From: Athripsodes cinereus
Taxonomy: Eukaryota > Arthropoda > Insecta > Trichoptera > Leptoceridae
DNA: 64,000 nucleotides
Direction: 5' to 3'
Assembly: GCA_947579605.1 (NCBI GenBank)
Contig: OX388314.1
Span: forward strand, 29,232,948 to 29,296,947
Shown here piece by piece: positions 46,906-58,427 of the stretch. Under the pieces are notes generated by a model that saw only the letters and a program-made list of their open reading frames with translations, was not told the origin of the DNA and did no database searches. The position numbers and the translations under genes were made by a program. The stretch's first letter is position 1. The number at the start of each line of letters is the position of its first letter.

Positions 46906-47094
46906 CATTTTTTTTTTTTTTTTAAAAGATATATCTGGGTTTTGTTATAAACCCAAATACAACCTTATACACCTTTCACAGTAAGCTAAAAGCTTGTGTC
47001 GTGAAAGGGGAGTTTGCCGGCACCTGGGATCGAACCCCGGACCTCATGTTCATAAGGCCGAGACTCTACCTCCAGGCTACCGACGAACTCGAAA
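46906..47094 (-). mobile_element. Complete tRNA-derived SINE, family B
   Basis: On the minus strand: head GTCGGTAGCCTGGAGGTAGA (A box), GGTCCGGGGTTCGATCCCAG (B box), body CACAAGCTTTTAGCTTACTG + TGAAAGGTGTATAAGGTTGT, and CCCAGATATATCTTTTAAAA running into poly(A). RNA polymerase III promoter boxes are in the right order for a tRNA-derived SINE. Truncated relatives lie at 11741, 27232 and 43866. Confidence 0.85.
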
Positions 47095-48271
47095 TTTGCA
47101 CACTATTGAGTATTTGTATGGCCCTTCTAACTGGCAGCTCTGATGGCATATTAAATATGCCATTTATGCCAAATATGCCATAAACAAATTTTGTTCTGCT
47201 TTGCGGTTGATACAAGTGTGTGGTGACAGGAACGGGTATACGAATTTGGAGCATAAATACTTAAGTTTTCTGTTGCAGTCGCCATGGGGATGGTGTATCA
47301 TGAAAGAGAGGCTTCCAGAGACCTTATGGTTACTATTTTTAGTCATTTTTCAAACGTAGATGTATTCAAAACCATCTACACATAGCCTGTGCTCAGGACA
47401 GAGGCTTCAATTCACATTAGTAAATTTTTGTGAGAGTCAAAATATTGTAGGGTAAAAAAATTACATATGTCATAATTATTATACCATCCTATTGTAATCT
47501 AGTTTTTTTTTTTATTATACTACAATAATTCAAGAGGAAATGTGCAGAAATTATCAAATCCATCAGCAAAAATTTAAAAAAATGTTGATCAAGTCCTTTG
47601 TACTGGCACACTTTAGCAACATGTAAAAGAGATTATGTGTAATGTATTTATTTATTTATTTATTTATTTATTTCATTTACGGCGTTAGCCCTTACACTTG
47701 CATAATATTATGAACAAAGATACAAATTTCAACAATAATAAAACATTAATCCAATCAGTAATAAAACTTTAAAATATACATAAAAGTTCATACACATATT
47801 CAAACATAAACAACAATCTAGATACATTTTTAAAATTTTGGAAGATGTTAATATATATGTATATTAAAGTATACCTATATATTGGGAATCCTTATAAATA
47901 TACAATGAATGAGAAAAATACAATAATCATAGACAAATAATATATATTTCTCTGACAATAATGGTAAATATAAAAAACCAGTAAGTAATTATATAATATT
48001 GGTAAACATTTCAACATATTCTTAACATGGTATACATTTCAAAAAAATAGATATAGGTCAGATATAGGTACGTAAAATTAATAACATTACCTTTACTACA
48101 TATAATAACATACATAAAAGTAGAAATATTTTAGGATAAAAGTGGACAACTCAACATAAAACAATAGTGCATATATGCAAACATATTTCAGATAGCATTC
48201 ACGCAATTCTCAGCCAATACACACAAGTGTATATATAGTACATGGATTATGTATATTATTATGTAGTTACG

Positions 48272-48637
48272 TTATATTGTATCATTATAGAGAGACAAAA
48301 GATGGGTTGTAATTGACCGTTTGACAGCAGTTTGAGTGTCATAAAAAATATCTACAATGTGACCATATGTATTCGCTGTACTATGGAGACGGGGGATGAT
48401 GCTATGTTGGAAGTGGTTGGTTTTAGTTCTAGGAATAGAGAATAGTGTGGATTGTCTTAAGGGTCTACTTTGAACATGATATTTTATATTTTCAACCAGG
48501 GCCGTACTGTCTATTAAATTATTTATTATTTTATGTAGCAACAATATGTCATTGATGTTTCTTCTATCAGCGAGCGTTAACATGTTCAACAATGGTAATA
48601 AATAATTATAATTAATGTCTTCTATCGGTATACCTAG
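48272..48637 (-). pseudogene. C-terminal part of the split LINE reverse transcriptase
   Basis: The frame (stop at 48272) reads GIPIEDINYNYLLPLLNMLT, LADRRNINDILLLHKIINNL, SRPLRQSTLFSIPRTKTNHF and IIPRLHSTANTYGHIVDIFY, then a basic C-terminus. These are the LxxRRxxxDxxxLxKxxN and PRxxxxxxxxxxxPRxxxxAN signatures of the region downstream of the RT palm in jockey/CR1-group elements. It continues in frame from residue 447 of the 56520-58145 ORF once the LTR insertion and one CTAG copy are removed. Confidence 0.8.
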
Positions 48638-50960
48638 TGCTACGCATTAAATAATCGCTGCGGAGAAGTTCATACTGGCTAATGTTCCTACAGTCATTTG
48701 TTGTCTGTGAGTCTTCCGTAATAATAATAATAATTGTACGTTACAAGGAACACGTGACTGGCTGATGCTTCGATCTGCACACGGCACCACATCGTATGAT
48801 TCTCATTCCCTTGAAGAATAACCGTTAAACGTGCCTGTTCCTCCTCGCGTCGCTTGCAAGTAAATTCAGTTACCCGCAAACCATGGCATAGGTTGGACGA
48901 AAGAAGGGTTTGTCCCTTCCCGCCTTAGTCGCGAACAGCGATGTGCGTAACTCCGACACAATAATAATACTAACGATAATTATTCAATAGTACTTAACTT
49001 CATAATGTGATAAACAAGTGTGTTGCCCTCTGTTGTACGTAAAACAATTCTTATTGTGTGTCGTTAATAATGTACTTTAAATATCTGTGTTAGTTTTACG
49101 TGCGCGACCAATCATACCGCCAATATCAAGGAACATTAATAACGATTAATAATTAATAGTAATTAATAAACAGAATAATGTTATAGACAAGCTTATATTC
49201 TATTCGAGATATATATAGACTACGATTCTAATGGTGATAATGATATATTTGGAAGTTTTGAGTATAATAATATATGTTGGTTTTGGGCGTGGTTTTTGCT
49301 GTTGCCGCCATTATTCATAACCGTGTGAAATTAGATAATCCATTGTTTCTGAACAAATATTCTATGTTAGGAATCATGAACAGTCACATAAACTGTTCTT
49401 TCTACTTTCCCAGTATTGTGAATTTGATTGAAACTGCGAATGTGTTCCTAAATCTTCAGCGTGTACAGCTTCACCTCGGATAGTCAGTATATCGCGTAGC
49501 GGTGATTTACCGATATAACTCGCATTACAATGTGAACTGGGTAATACTCTAGTAACTTCTCCGGTCCATACCCTTGTCAAAAGAGTGATTAAAAGACTAG
49601 CTGAGTATATCTGAAAGGAATATTGAAATAGTGACGCCTTCTTCCTTTGACACTGAGAATAGTGTTGTAACGTATAATATTGCTCTTATCACTTGAGAAG
49701 TAGTGATCTCTTCGTCCTGAGGACAGGATCTATCTGATTCTGACACCACCACACCCCTGTACGTCTTTGAGTATAACCAGCGACCGCCATAGTAGCATCA
49801 GGGTATGTTTCTTTCACGATCCTGCCATCTTCCGTCTATGAGTGCATAATACGTTAACAATAACATACTTGTCTTTGTGTTATTCTTATCCTGCTCGCCA
49901 GTCTAACTGTAAGTGACTATATTACTACTGTATATGATGTATATCTATTGATAATTTTTTCATAACTGAGTTCATATTATCATTGAACTATCTATATATT
50001 AATTTTCCGTTGTGTATATTAATTTTCCGTTGTGTAATAATTTAAGATTTTGAGTCTGAATGAAGAATGAATGATTCCATTTAATTATTTATAAATCACT
50101 TGATAAACCAGGTATTGATTTATATTGTAATACCAAGGATGGTGTATTTGATAATTGCCCTTGTTTGTTTTATTGTCTCAGTCCGAATATGGTATAACTT
50201 TCATAACTTTGTATATTGAACGGAATGTTATTCCCTACAAATTTACTTTGAAAATAACTGTCTTGTTATGTAATATATGTTTGCACAATAAACGTGAATC
50301 ACTTACCATACGTTATCTTTCTGTGGAAATTCATTTTGTATACCCGCCAGTAGATTCAATACTCTTAATAATACTAAAGTACATCTCTCCGCCTCCTTGT
50401 ATATAGTCTTCCAATAACCTAGTTATACTTGGAGTAGTTATGTCACAAAGGTTCAATTCCTTGATCAACCAATGGATGAAAGACCCTATTATTTTACTAT
50501 GAAAGCAACAAAGAGTTAAAGGAATGGCTCCACTGATGGAAATAATATATCCACTATCTTGGAAAGGTCTGATGTACTTATGATAATCTTTGTTCCACTT
50601 GATATAAATTTTGATCGTTTACTTGGAAATATTTATCTATAATTCTACTCAAGGAAAGATATAAGTAGAATCTTTGCAATATAAAGTATGCTAACAAAAG
50701 AAACATTATTGCATAAATTACCTAAGTATTCTATAATGATAAGATGACCATAAGAAAATGACGAAACCAAAGGATAAGGAATTCTCTGAACTTTACGTAA
50801 GTATAATATGTATAATGTAAATTAATGTAAAATCTTTTCTTATATAATATTGAATTTTTCTTTTAAATAACTATGTAGATCATTTGATACGAGCGTCCTG
50901 GTGGGACGATAACGTATTAATTTGGGCAGCTCGTCCTGGATCGTACAACTCGCATAGTTG
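48638..50960 (+). repeat. 5' LTR
   Basis: 48638-50816 appears identical to 54242-56420. From 50817 the sequence departs but stays alignable with the end of the 3' LTR: 50817-50945 matches ~56660-56775 (GTAAATTxAT..CTTTT..; CGTCCTxGTGG.ACGA; AGCTCGTCCT). The exact 3' border is uncertain, somewhere around 50955-50985. A 19-20-bp tandem (TATTAATTTTCCGTTGTGTA) sits at 49997-50035. Confidence 0.8.
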
Positions 50961-50984
50961 TTGGCCCGAAAATTTTAAATGTAT

Positions 50985-53900
50985 TGTGTGGTGAATATGC
51001 CTAATCGTGAAGTTCAGAATTCTTGTCTATATTGTGTAATTATGTGTATTGATATTAATTGAAAATGTAATAATTTAGTGTGTGTATGTATATGAAAACA
51101 ATTTTAAAAAATGAAACAGGAATCGTAAAATAAATAATTTAAATGTCCGTATTTAAAAAATAAATGTATTGGTGTATAGCGCAAACGTTTGTCGCGAGTA
51201 TTGTTATAATGTGGAGTAAAAAACCGATGCCGTATAGAAAGAATTGTATGGTGAAAATATTCTGTTGTAAATGTTTCGTATTAAGCGGTAAACAAGACAT
51301 CGAAAACCAACCTACATAACATAACGAAGATATAGTGTGTATCTATAATATCGAACGCCGTAAGGATGGATATAATATTATACCGTAGTTGTACATCGCG
51401 AGAAGCGAGCGGTGTGCGAACAGTAGTATGCCTATCTATACAACGTATAGTATGTACCTATACGTCGCAAGCGAAAGAGAGACAGCGTACAGACCTACCG
51501 CAACAATGTAATAGAAATATTCACGCGCGAAACGGGAACTCCAGATTACTAGTAAAATGTATAGTTGAAAATAATAATATTGGAACGATACGAAGTATGT
51601 ACCGATACTGCAGTATGTATAGTAAACCATTTTGTACAAGTAAATTTGTTTTGCCGGTAAACATAATTTTGTTGTTATGTTATTTTGATAGTGAATTCAT
51701 TTTCAAACTAGAAATAAAAATTGATATTAAATTGAATTAAATTTTTTGAAACAGTAAAATGTTGCATTTGGAATAAAAAATCTTTATTGAACTCTTGGAG
51801 AAATAATATTAAATGAGCGTTGTTGTGTAAAATTATGCGTAGTAGAATTTTGATAAGAATATAAATGTGCGTACGTAGTGATGTGACGAAATAATAATGA
51901 TGAATAATATTAAACAAATATTTTTGTTTTGAGAAAATTAAAGTTAAAAAAAAATAAATCAAAGTGAATAATGTTAAACCCTTCACGACCGTTCACGAAA
52001 TTTGAAAAATAAATAAAGTTAACCCTTAGTGAAACATGACCGAATTTGTTAACCCTTTGTAAATAGTAATTGAATTTTTTTAATGTCAAGTTGTGAACTG
52101 TAACTGAATTTTTGAATTTAGTTAAGAAACAGTTAACCCTTTGATGACCATCGTTGAAAATTTTGACGTTAACGTAAATAGTAGAATGATGTTTTGTAAA
52201 TTTTTTTTTTTGGAAATTAAAGGAGTAACCATGTAACGATGTAGAATTTTTGCTGTTGAATATTAACCCTTTGTGTACGGAAATTGTTATCTTTTGTGAA
52301 GTAATTAATTTTCTTGAAATGTTATAATGTGACTTTTGCGGCTTATTATCAGCGTGACATATTGAAGTAACCTATGCCTTGTTTATTTGAGAACTGAGTC
52401 CGTTTAGTGAATTGTTCCGTAAAGGTAAACTAACGAACGCTCTTTGATAAAAAATGAGTTATGTTTATGTAATATGTACAGCCGTGGTAGGAGAGATGTG
52501 TTTAAATACTTTTTTGTGACTTTTGTGTAATCGATATAGAGACGATGTTATCTGGATGTGTGAAAGATAAATCGTAATGCTCTTTTTGATGAATGTAGAC
52601 AATGTGATTGCTAATCGTTCATGCCTATTATTTTGAAGTTTGAGTTTATATGACGTTTAATTCCGTGTAGGACACGTAGTAATCTCTTATGAATTGTAAT
52701 TGGAAATGTTTGGATATAGTAGATCCCTTGTTAAATTGAATACTTTTGTGACTTTGTGAAAATTTGTTTATGTTGCTTGAATACATTGGAAAATGTGATA
52801 GAACATTTTGACATTGAACGGGAATGGCTTATGAAGGACACAGAATAAAACCTGTAGTGGATTGTTGGCTGCAGATATTCAATGGGATAATTTTAATTAA
52901 TTGTATGTTAGTGAATAAAGATGATGTATGAATCTGTTTATGAAAGGTGAGCCCTGAATGAAGAAGTTAATGTTGAATTTGAATAATGATGTATGTAAAG
53001 AATTTATTGAACTTGTAACTTGTATATTGTGTAGCAAAGATCGAAAGTTGTTCAATGTATTTGTCATGTATTAAGCCTGTGTGAGGGTAGCTCCCTCTGA
53101 GATTATCTCTGTGTGAGAAATCTGTCTCTGTGTGAGAACTGTGTCGTATGTAATATGCGTAGAAGGATTTGACGCCAATAATGAATATCGGTTACTGTAA
53201 ATGTGATTGCAGTCGTCGTGATGTACCATTATGTCATGTCTGCGTGTAAATTGTTTTTCTATTATGTATATGTCCTTATTATGTATGATTTCTTTCTGTG
53301 CTTTGCCAATATCTTTGTATGGTATATGGTACATGAAATCACTTGTATATGAGTGCTATTAAGCTTAATGGGTTAAATGAAGCGTAAATGTGGTATCTCT
53401 AATTCCATCTATACAAAATTGTTTATAATTATTTAGATCCCTTTATGTTACTTTTCCCTTGCCGGATACATGTAACTGGAATCGAAAATGATGTAAACCA
53501 ACTTCTTAAGTATGTAACTTTTGTTTTATATGTTTGTCATGTTTAAAATATTAACTTGTCGTCGATCGTAGTAAATGAATCCATCAATGAAACGTACGTA
53601 TATTGATAAATTGAAGAGAATAATTTTATCACCAGTGTAGAACGAACCGTATATTGAAACGTAATACAGATCCTGAGTTTCTTATAAGATTGTATTGTAA
53701 AATGTTTAAAGTTGTCGTTTTCATAACCTGTGTTTTTCATATACATGCACATATGCACATGTCTATATATACACACCTCTGTGTACTATTATATTGTTAT
53801 GATTGTAGCTCTCAAACTTTTGTTAGGAGCCCCGTACTAAAACAACTAAAGTGAATTTTGTGTTATTATTAAGAAGTGTAAGTCAAAATATGAAAACAGT

Positions 53901-54220
53901 TCGCATCAATTTTGACTATGGGCAATTTACCGCGAGTGTTTAATAATAATTGAACGGGCTATAGGATGTAAGAAACATTGTAATAGTATATAAGCTACCA
54001 TTTTTTGAATTGTTTGTCTGTAATTGGGTACCTATATGGTTGCTTATGTATCCAATGGTTCTCAACTTTTATGTAACCAGTGGTACTCAACTTTTTTATG
54101 TGACCAGTGGTATTCAATCTTTTCATGTAACCAGTGGTTCTCAACAATTTTTGTAGTGGTTCTCAACTTTTTTTGTATAATTGAGGAACTTGAAAATTTG
54201 TCGCTTCTCTTCAAATTTTC
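50985..54220 (+). other. Internal region of the LTR element, no coding domains
   Basis: A TGGCCCG word at ~50966, near the LTR edge, could be a primer-binding site, but no specific tRNA match can be named. Repeated TTAACCCTT words occur at about 52018, 52049, 52131 and 52263. A degenerate tandem of (A)TGTAACCAGTGGTxCTCAAC lies at 54045-54173. No frame resembles gag or pol. Confidence 0.5.
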
Positions 54221-54241
54221 AAGAGGGGCCGAAAGGGAGAA
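54189..54241 (+). promoter_or_regulatory. Hairpin and polypurine tract before the 3' LTR
   Basis: CTTGAAAATTTG (54189-54200) and CAAATTTTCAAG (54212-54223) form a perfect 12-bp stem with an 11-nt loop. It is followed without a gap by GAGGGGCCGAAAGGGAGAA (to 54241), purine except for one CC, directly before the TG of the LTR. This is the expected position of the plus-strand primer. Confidence 0.7.
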
Positions 54242-56803
54242 TGCTACGCATTAAATAATCGCTGCGGAGAAGTTCATACTGGCTAATGTTCCTACAGTCA
54301 TTTGTTGTCTGTGAGTCTTCCGTAATAATAATAATAATTGTACGTTACAAGGAACACGTGACTGGCTGATGCTTCGATCTGCACACGGCACCACATCGTA
54401 TGATTCTCATTCCCTTGAAGAATAACCGTTAAACGTGCCTGTTCCTCCTCGCGTCGCTTGCAAGTAAATTCAGTTACCCGCAAACCATGGCATAGGTTGG
54501 ACGAAAGAAGGGTTTGTCCCTTCCCGCCTTAGTCGCGAACAGCGATGTGCGTAACTCCGACACAATAATAATACTAACGATAATTATTCAATAGTACTTA
54601 ACTTCATAATGTGATAAACAAGTGTGTTGCCCTCTGTTGTACGTAAAACAATTCTTATTGTGTGTCGTTAATAATGTACTTTAAATATCTGTGTTAGTTT
54701 TACGTGCGCGACCAATCATACCGCCAATATCAAGGAACATTAATAACGATTAATAATTAATAGTAATTAATAAACAGAATAATGTTATAGACAAGCTTAT
54801 ATTCTATTCGAGATATATATAGACTACGATTCTAATGGTGATAATGATATATTTGGAAGTTTTGAGTATAATAATATATGTTGGTTTTGGGCGTGGTTTT
54901 TGCTGTTGCCGCCATTATTCATAACCGTGTGAAATTAGATAATCCATTGTTTCTGAACAAATATTCTATGTTAGGAATCATGAACAGTCACATAAACTGT
55001 TCTTTCTACTTTCCCAGTATTGTGAATTTGATTGAAACTGCGAATGTGTTCCTAAATCTTCAGCGTGTACAGCTTCACCTCGGATAGTCAGTATATCGCG
55101 TAGCGGTGATTTACCGATATAACTCGCATTACAATGTGAACTGGGTAATACTCTAGTAACTTCTCCGGTCCATACCCTTGTCAAAAGAGTGATTAAAAGA
55201 CTAGCTGAGTATATCTGAAAGGAATATTGAAATAGTGACGCCTTCTTCCTTTGACACTGAGAATAGTGTTGTAACGTATAATATTGCTCTTATCACTTGA
55301 GAAGTAGTGATCTCTTCGTCCTGAGGACAGGATCTATCTGATTCTGACACCACCACACCCCTGTACGTCTTTGAGTATAACCAGCGACCGCCATAGTAGC
55401 ATCAGGGTATGTTTCTTTCACGATCCTGCCATCTTCCGTCTATGAGTGCATAATACGTTAACAATAACATACTTGTCTTTGTGTTATTCTTATCCTGCTC
55501 GCCAGTCTAACTGTAAGTGACTATATTACTACTGTATATGATGTATATCTATTGATAATTTTTTCATAACTGAGTTCATATTATCATTGAACTATCTATA
55601 TATTAATTTTCCGTTGTGTATATTAATTTTCCGTTGTGTAATAATTTAAGATTTTGAGTCTGAATGAAGAATGAATGATTCCATTTAATTATTTATAAAT
55701 CACTTGATAAACCAGGTATTGATTTATATTGTAATACCAAGGATGGTGTATTTGATAATTGCCCTTGTTTGTTTTATTGTCTCAGTCCGAATATGGTATA
55801 ACTTTCATAACTTTGTATATTGAACGGAATGTTATTCCCTACAAATTTACTTTGAAAATAACTGTCTTGTTATGTAATATATGTTTGCACAATAAACGTG
55901 AATCACTTACCATACGTTATCTTTCTGTGGAAATTCATTTTGTATACCCGCCAGTAGATTCAATACTCTTAATAATACTAAAGTACATCTCTCCGCCTCC
56001 TTGTATATAGTCTTCCAATAACCTAGTTATACTTGGAGTAGTTATGTCACAAAGGTTCAATTCCTTGATCAACCAATGGATGAAAGACCCTATTATTTTA
56101 CTATGAAAGCAACAAAGAGTTAAAGGAATGGCTCCACTGATGGAAATAATATATCCACTATCTTGGAAAGGTCTGATGTACTTATGATAATCTTTGTTCC
56201 ACTTGATATAAATTTTGATCGTTTACTTGGAAATATTTATCTATAATTCTACTCAAGGAAAGATATAAGTAGAATCTTTGCAATATAAAGTATGCTAACA
56301 AAAGAAACATTATTGCATAAATTACCTAAGTATTCTATAATGATAAGATGACCATAAGAAAATGACGAAACCAAAGGATAAGGAATTCTCTGAACTTTAC
56401 GTAAGTATAATATGTATAATTGAAGTATGTAACTGACACCCACACACAATGCATTCCTCTTGCACAGACTAAGTAGAATCATCCCTAGACATGAACTTGA
56501 GCCAAAATATTAATCTGTTTTACTTGCAAATATAATTGTAACTTTCTCTATATAATATAATTAATTTTCTATGTGTTTCGCTTACGTACATTGCAAAATG
56601 TATGTAGCGAAGCTGGGGGTTACGAGCCAATTTATATACTTTTCTTATGTACAATTCATGTAAATTCATTTCTTTTAATATTTGATAATTTCTCTTTTGA
56701 TAATGTTGTATAATGATATGATGCGATCGTCCTAGTGGACGAAATCGTGTTAATTTGTGAGCTCGTCCTTGGATGTAGCAATGTGGGCGAACGTATCGTG
56801 ACA
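54242..56803 (+). repeat. 3' LTR
   Basis: The first 2,179 bp repeat 48638-50816 with no difference noticed. Then come ~240 bp (56421-56659) with no counterpart in the 5' LTR, followed by ~145 bp aligning imperfectly with 50817-50960 and ending in CA. The antisense strand of 56520-56803 is open and is read through by the LINE RT frame. Confidence 0.8.
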
Positions 56804-58145
56804 CTAGTTTGTAATTAATCAGCCTCAAGAATTTGTGTTGAACACGTTCTATGGTTTTCACATGTACTGCGTAATGTGGAGACCATATCGGCGTTACATA
56901 TTCCAGTTGGCTTCGGACCAATGCACAATACAAGGTTACCAGACAGTTGATAGATTTAAAATCTTTGCATATTCTGCTTATGAACCCCAACATCTTCAAG
57001 GCCTTATCTGCAATCATGGTAATGTGGGGAATGAAACTCAATTTTTCATCAAATATTACTCCGAGATCTCGGATCTGACTCACAGATTCAAGATTTTTTC
57101 CGTTTAGAGAATATTGATATTTTATTGGATTTTTAGTCCTAAAATATCTAATGACTTTACATTTTTCAATATTTAAATGTAGTTCATTTACCTCACACCA
57201 CGATTGCAGCAGGTTGACATTATTTTGCAGTACATCACAATCTGTTACATTCTTTATAACCCTGTAAAGTTTGAGGTCATCAGCAAATAACAATACCTTA
57301 ACATCCATGAATGTTGTTGCTATATCATTTATAAATATGGTAAACAGTAAGGGACCCAAGTGTGAACCTTGCGGTACTCCACTTGAAGCCAAAAATGCTT
57401 CGGAAACTGATGATTCAATTTTCACTCTCAATCTTCTATTTATAAGATATGACTCTATCCACGTTAACATCTTTCCTTCTACTCCTATCAGTTTTAACTT
57501 ATCCAACAGCACTTTATGTGAGACTTTGTCAAATGCCTTGCTGAAATCTGTATAGATTGCATCAATTTGACTTTTCTCAGCAAGACATTCGGCAATGTCG
57601 TTTGTGTATACTGCTAAATTAGTTTCAGTTGATCGACCAGATAAAAATCCATGTTGCTCCGGAGAAATGGTTGGTCTGATTTTACCGATAATGTTATCCA
57701 ACACAAGGGACTCAAACATTTTTGGCAGCGCAGATTGGATACATATCGGTCTGTAGTTGGATATGTTATTTTTATCACCTGATTTAAATATAGGAGTAAG
57801 GTATCCCTCCTTCCACACTTCAGGAAAAATACCTGAGGATAAAGATGCATTGAAAATAATTGTGAGAGGATAAATTAATGCATTTGAGCAGTTTTTGAGA
57901 AATTTGGTTGGAATTTTATCAGGACCGGCTCCTTTGTTTGGATCTAGGGATTTTATTTTTTTCTCTATTTTGTTAGGTGCAATGTAACAATCTGAAATAC
58001 ATATTTGAGAAGATTCTTGGACCTTCATGTAATCATTAGTATCTTCGGAAACACTTTTACTATTGCTACTTACATTATACACTTTTTTAAAACAGCAAGC
58101 AAATAATTCAACTATTTCATTAACACTTTGTCCGAAGTATATCAC
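56520..58145 (-). pseudogene. LINE reverse transcriptase ORF, C-terminus replaced by LTR antisense
   Basis: This 541-codon frame starts at an internal GTG; the true 5' region, including any endonuclease domain, is missing. Residues 1-447 are a non-LTR reverse transcriptase with conserved motifs SNYRPI (129-134), GFLSGRSTETNL (166-177), YTDFSKAFDKVSH (198-210), SSGVPQGSHLGPLLF (254-268) and FADD (287-290), where the catalytic YADD has F for Y as in many jockey/CR1 elements. The thumb region continues to RVQHKFLRLINYKL. Residues 448-541 are encoded by antisense LTR sequence from the CTAG junction to a stop at 56520 and have no RT homology. The palm looks intact but the protein is truncated and chimeric, so it is not expected to work. 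Confidence 0.85.
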
Positions 58146-58197
58146 ATGTTTTGAGTCATGCAGTTTGATGTCTTTTACCTTACCATAAAATTATGTG

Positions 58198-58427
58198 GAT
58201 AATTATTTTTTGGTGGTAATAATGAAACTCATGCTGTTTTGAGTCCTTTAGCCTATTTGATATTTGTAATTAAGTCCTACCCAGATAAAAAATATTTTGT
58301 ATTTTTTTTTTTAAATTAGATGTTTCTGGATTAAATCCTTTTACCAGAATGTTAGATTGATTCCCAAGCATAAAATCAGTTTTGATAGTATTGTGGTTTG
58401 AAGTCTTCGTCTTGAGCATAGTCGATA
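58198..58427. other. Intergenic gap between LINE and THOC1
   Basis: Unique-looking AT-rich sequence downstream of THOC1. Confidence 0.4.

Larger units (their letters stand above)
48634..56807 (+). mobile_element. Large non-autonomous LTR retroelement (LARD-like), 8,166 bp
   Basis: The element occupies 48638-56803. It starts TGCTACGCAT, ends CGTATCGTGACA and is flanked by CTAG at 48634-48637 and 56804-56807, a 4-bp duplication of the kind Gypsy-type elements make. A purine tract precedes the second LTR. The ~3.3-kb interior has no recognisable gag, protease, RT or integrase and only short ORFs (longest 51366-51740, 124 codons, no family signature), so movement would need enzymes supplied by another element. 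Superfamily is unproven. Orientation is set by the polypurine tract. Confidence 0.8.
47632..58197 (-). mobile_element. 5'-truncated jockey/CR1-like LINE, split by an LTR element
   Basis: The LINE runs from 58189 (5' truncation) to 47640 (3' end). Without the 8.17-kb LTR insertion it is ~2.38 kb. It encodes the RT domain (58145-56805), the C-terminal region (48637-48272) and a ~630-bp 3' UTR. The 3' UTR ends TAAGGGCTAACGCCGTAAAT + GAAATAAATAAATAAA, a (AAAT)n tail at about 47675-47648. ATTATGTG at 47632-47639 and 58190-58197 is a plausible 8-bp TSD: the RT frame stays open exactly to that point and then hits a stop. The LINE sits ~240 bp beyond the THOC1 poly(A) signal. Confidence 0.8.

Noticed and set aside
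50876..50950. Separate LINE RT fragment inside the LTR element
   Set aside because: It matched the C-terminus of the 541-residue ORF, but that part of the ORF is itself antisense LTR sequence. Both are simply LTR 3' ends.
51366..51740. Gag-like protein in the LTR element
   Set aside because: 124 codons with no zinc knuckle, capsid-like or coiled-coil pattern; a chance frame is more likely.
48638..56420. Segmental duplication as explanation of the 2.18-kb perfect direct repeat
   Set aside because: A polypurine tract sits exactly before the second copy, the outer ends are TG and CA, a 4-bp CTAG duplication flanks the whole, and the LINE frame is continuous across it. An LTR element explains all of these.
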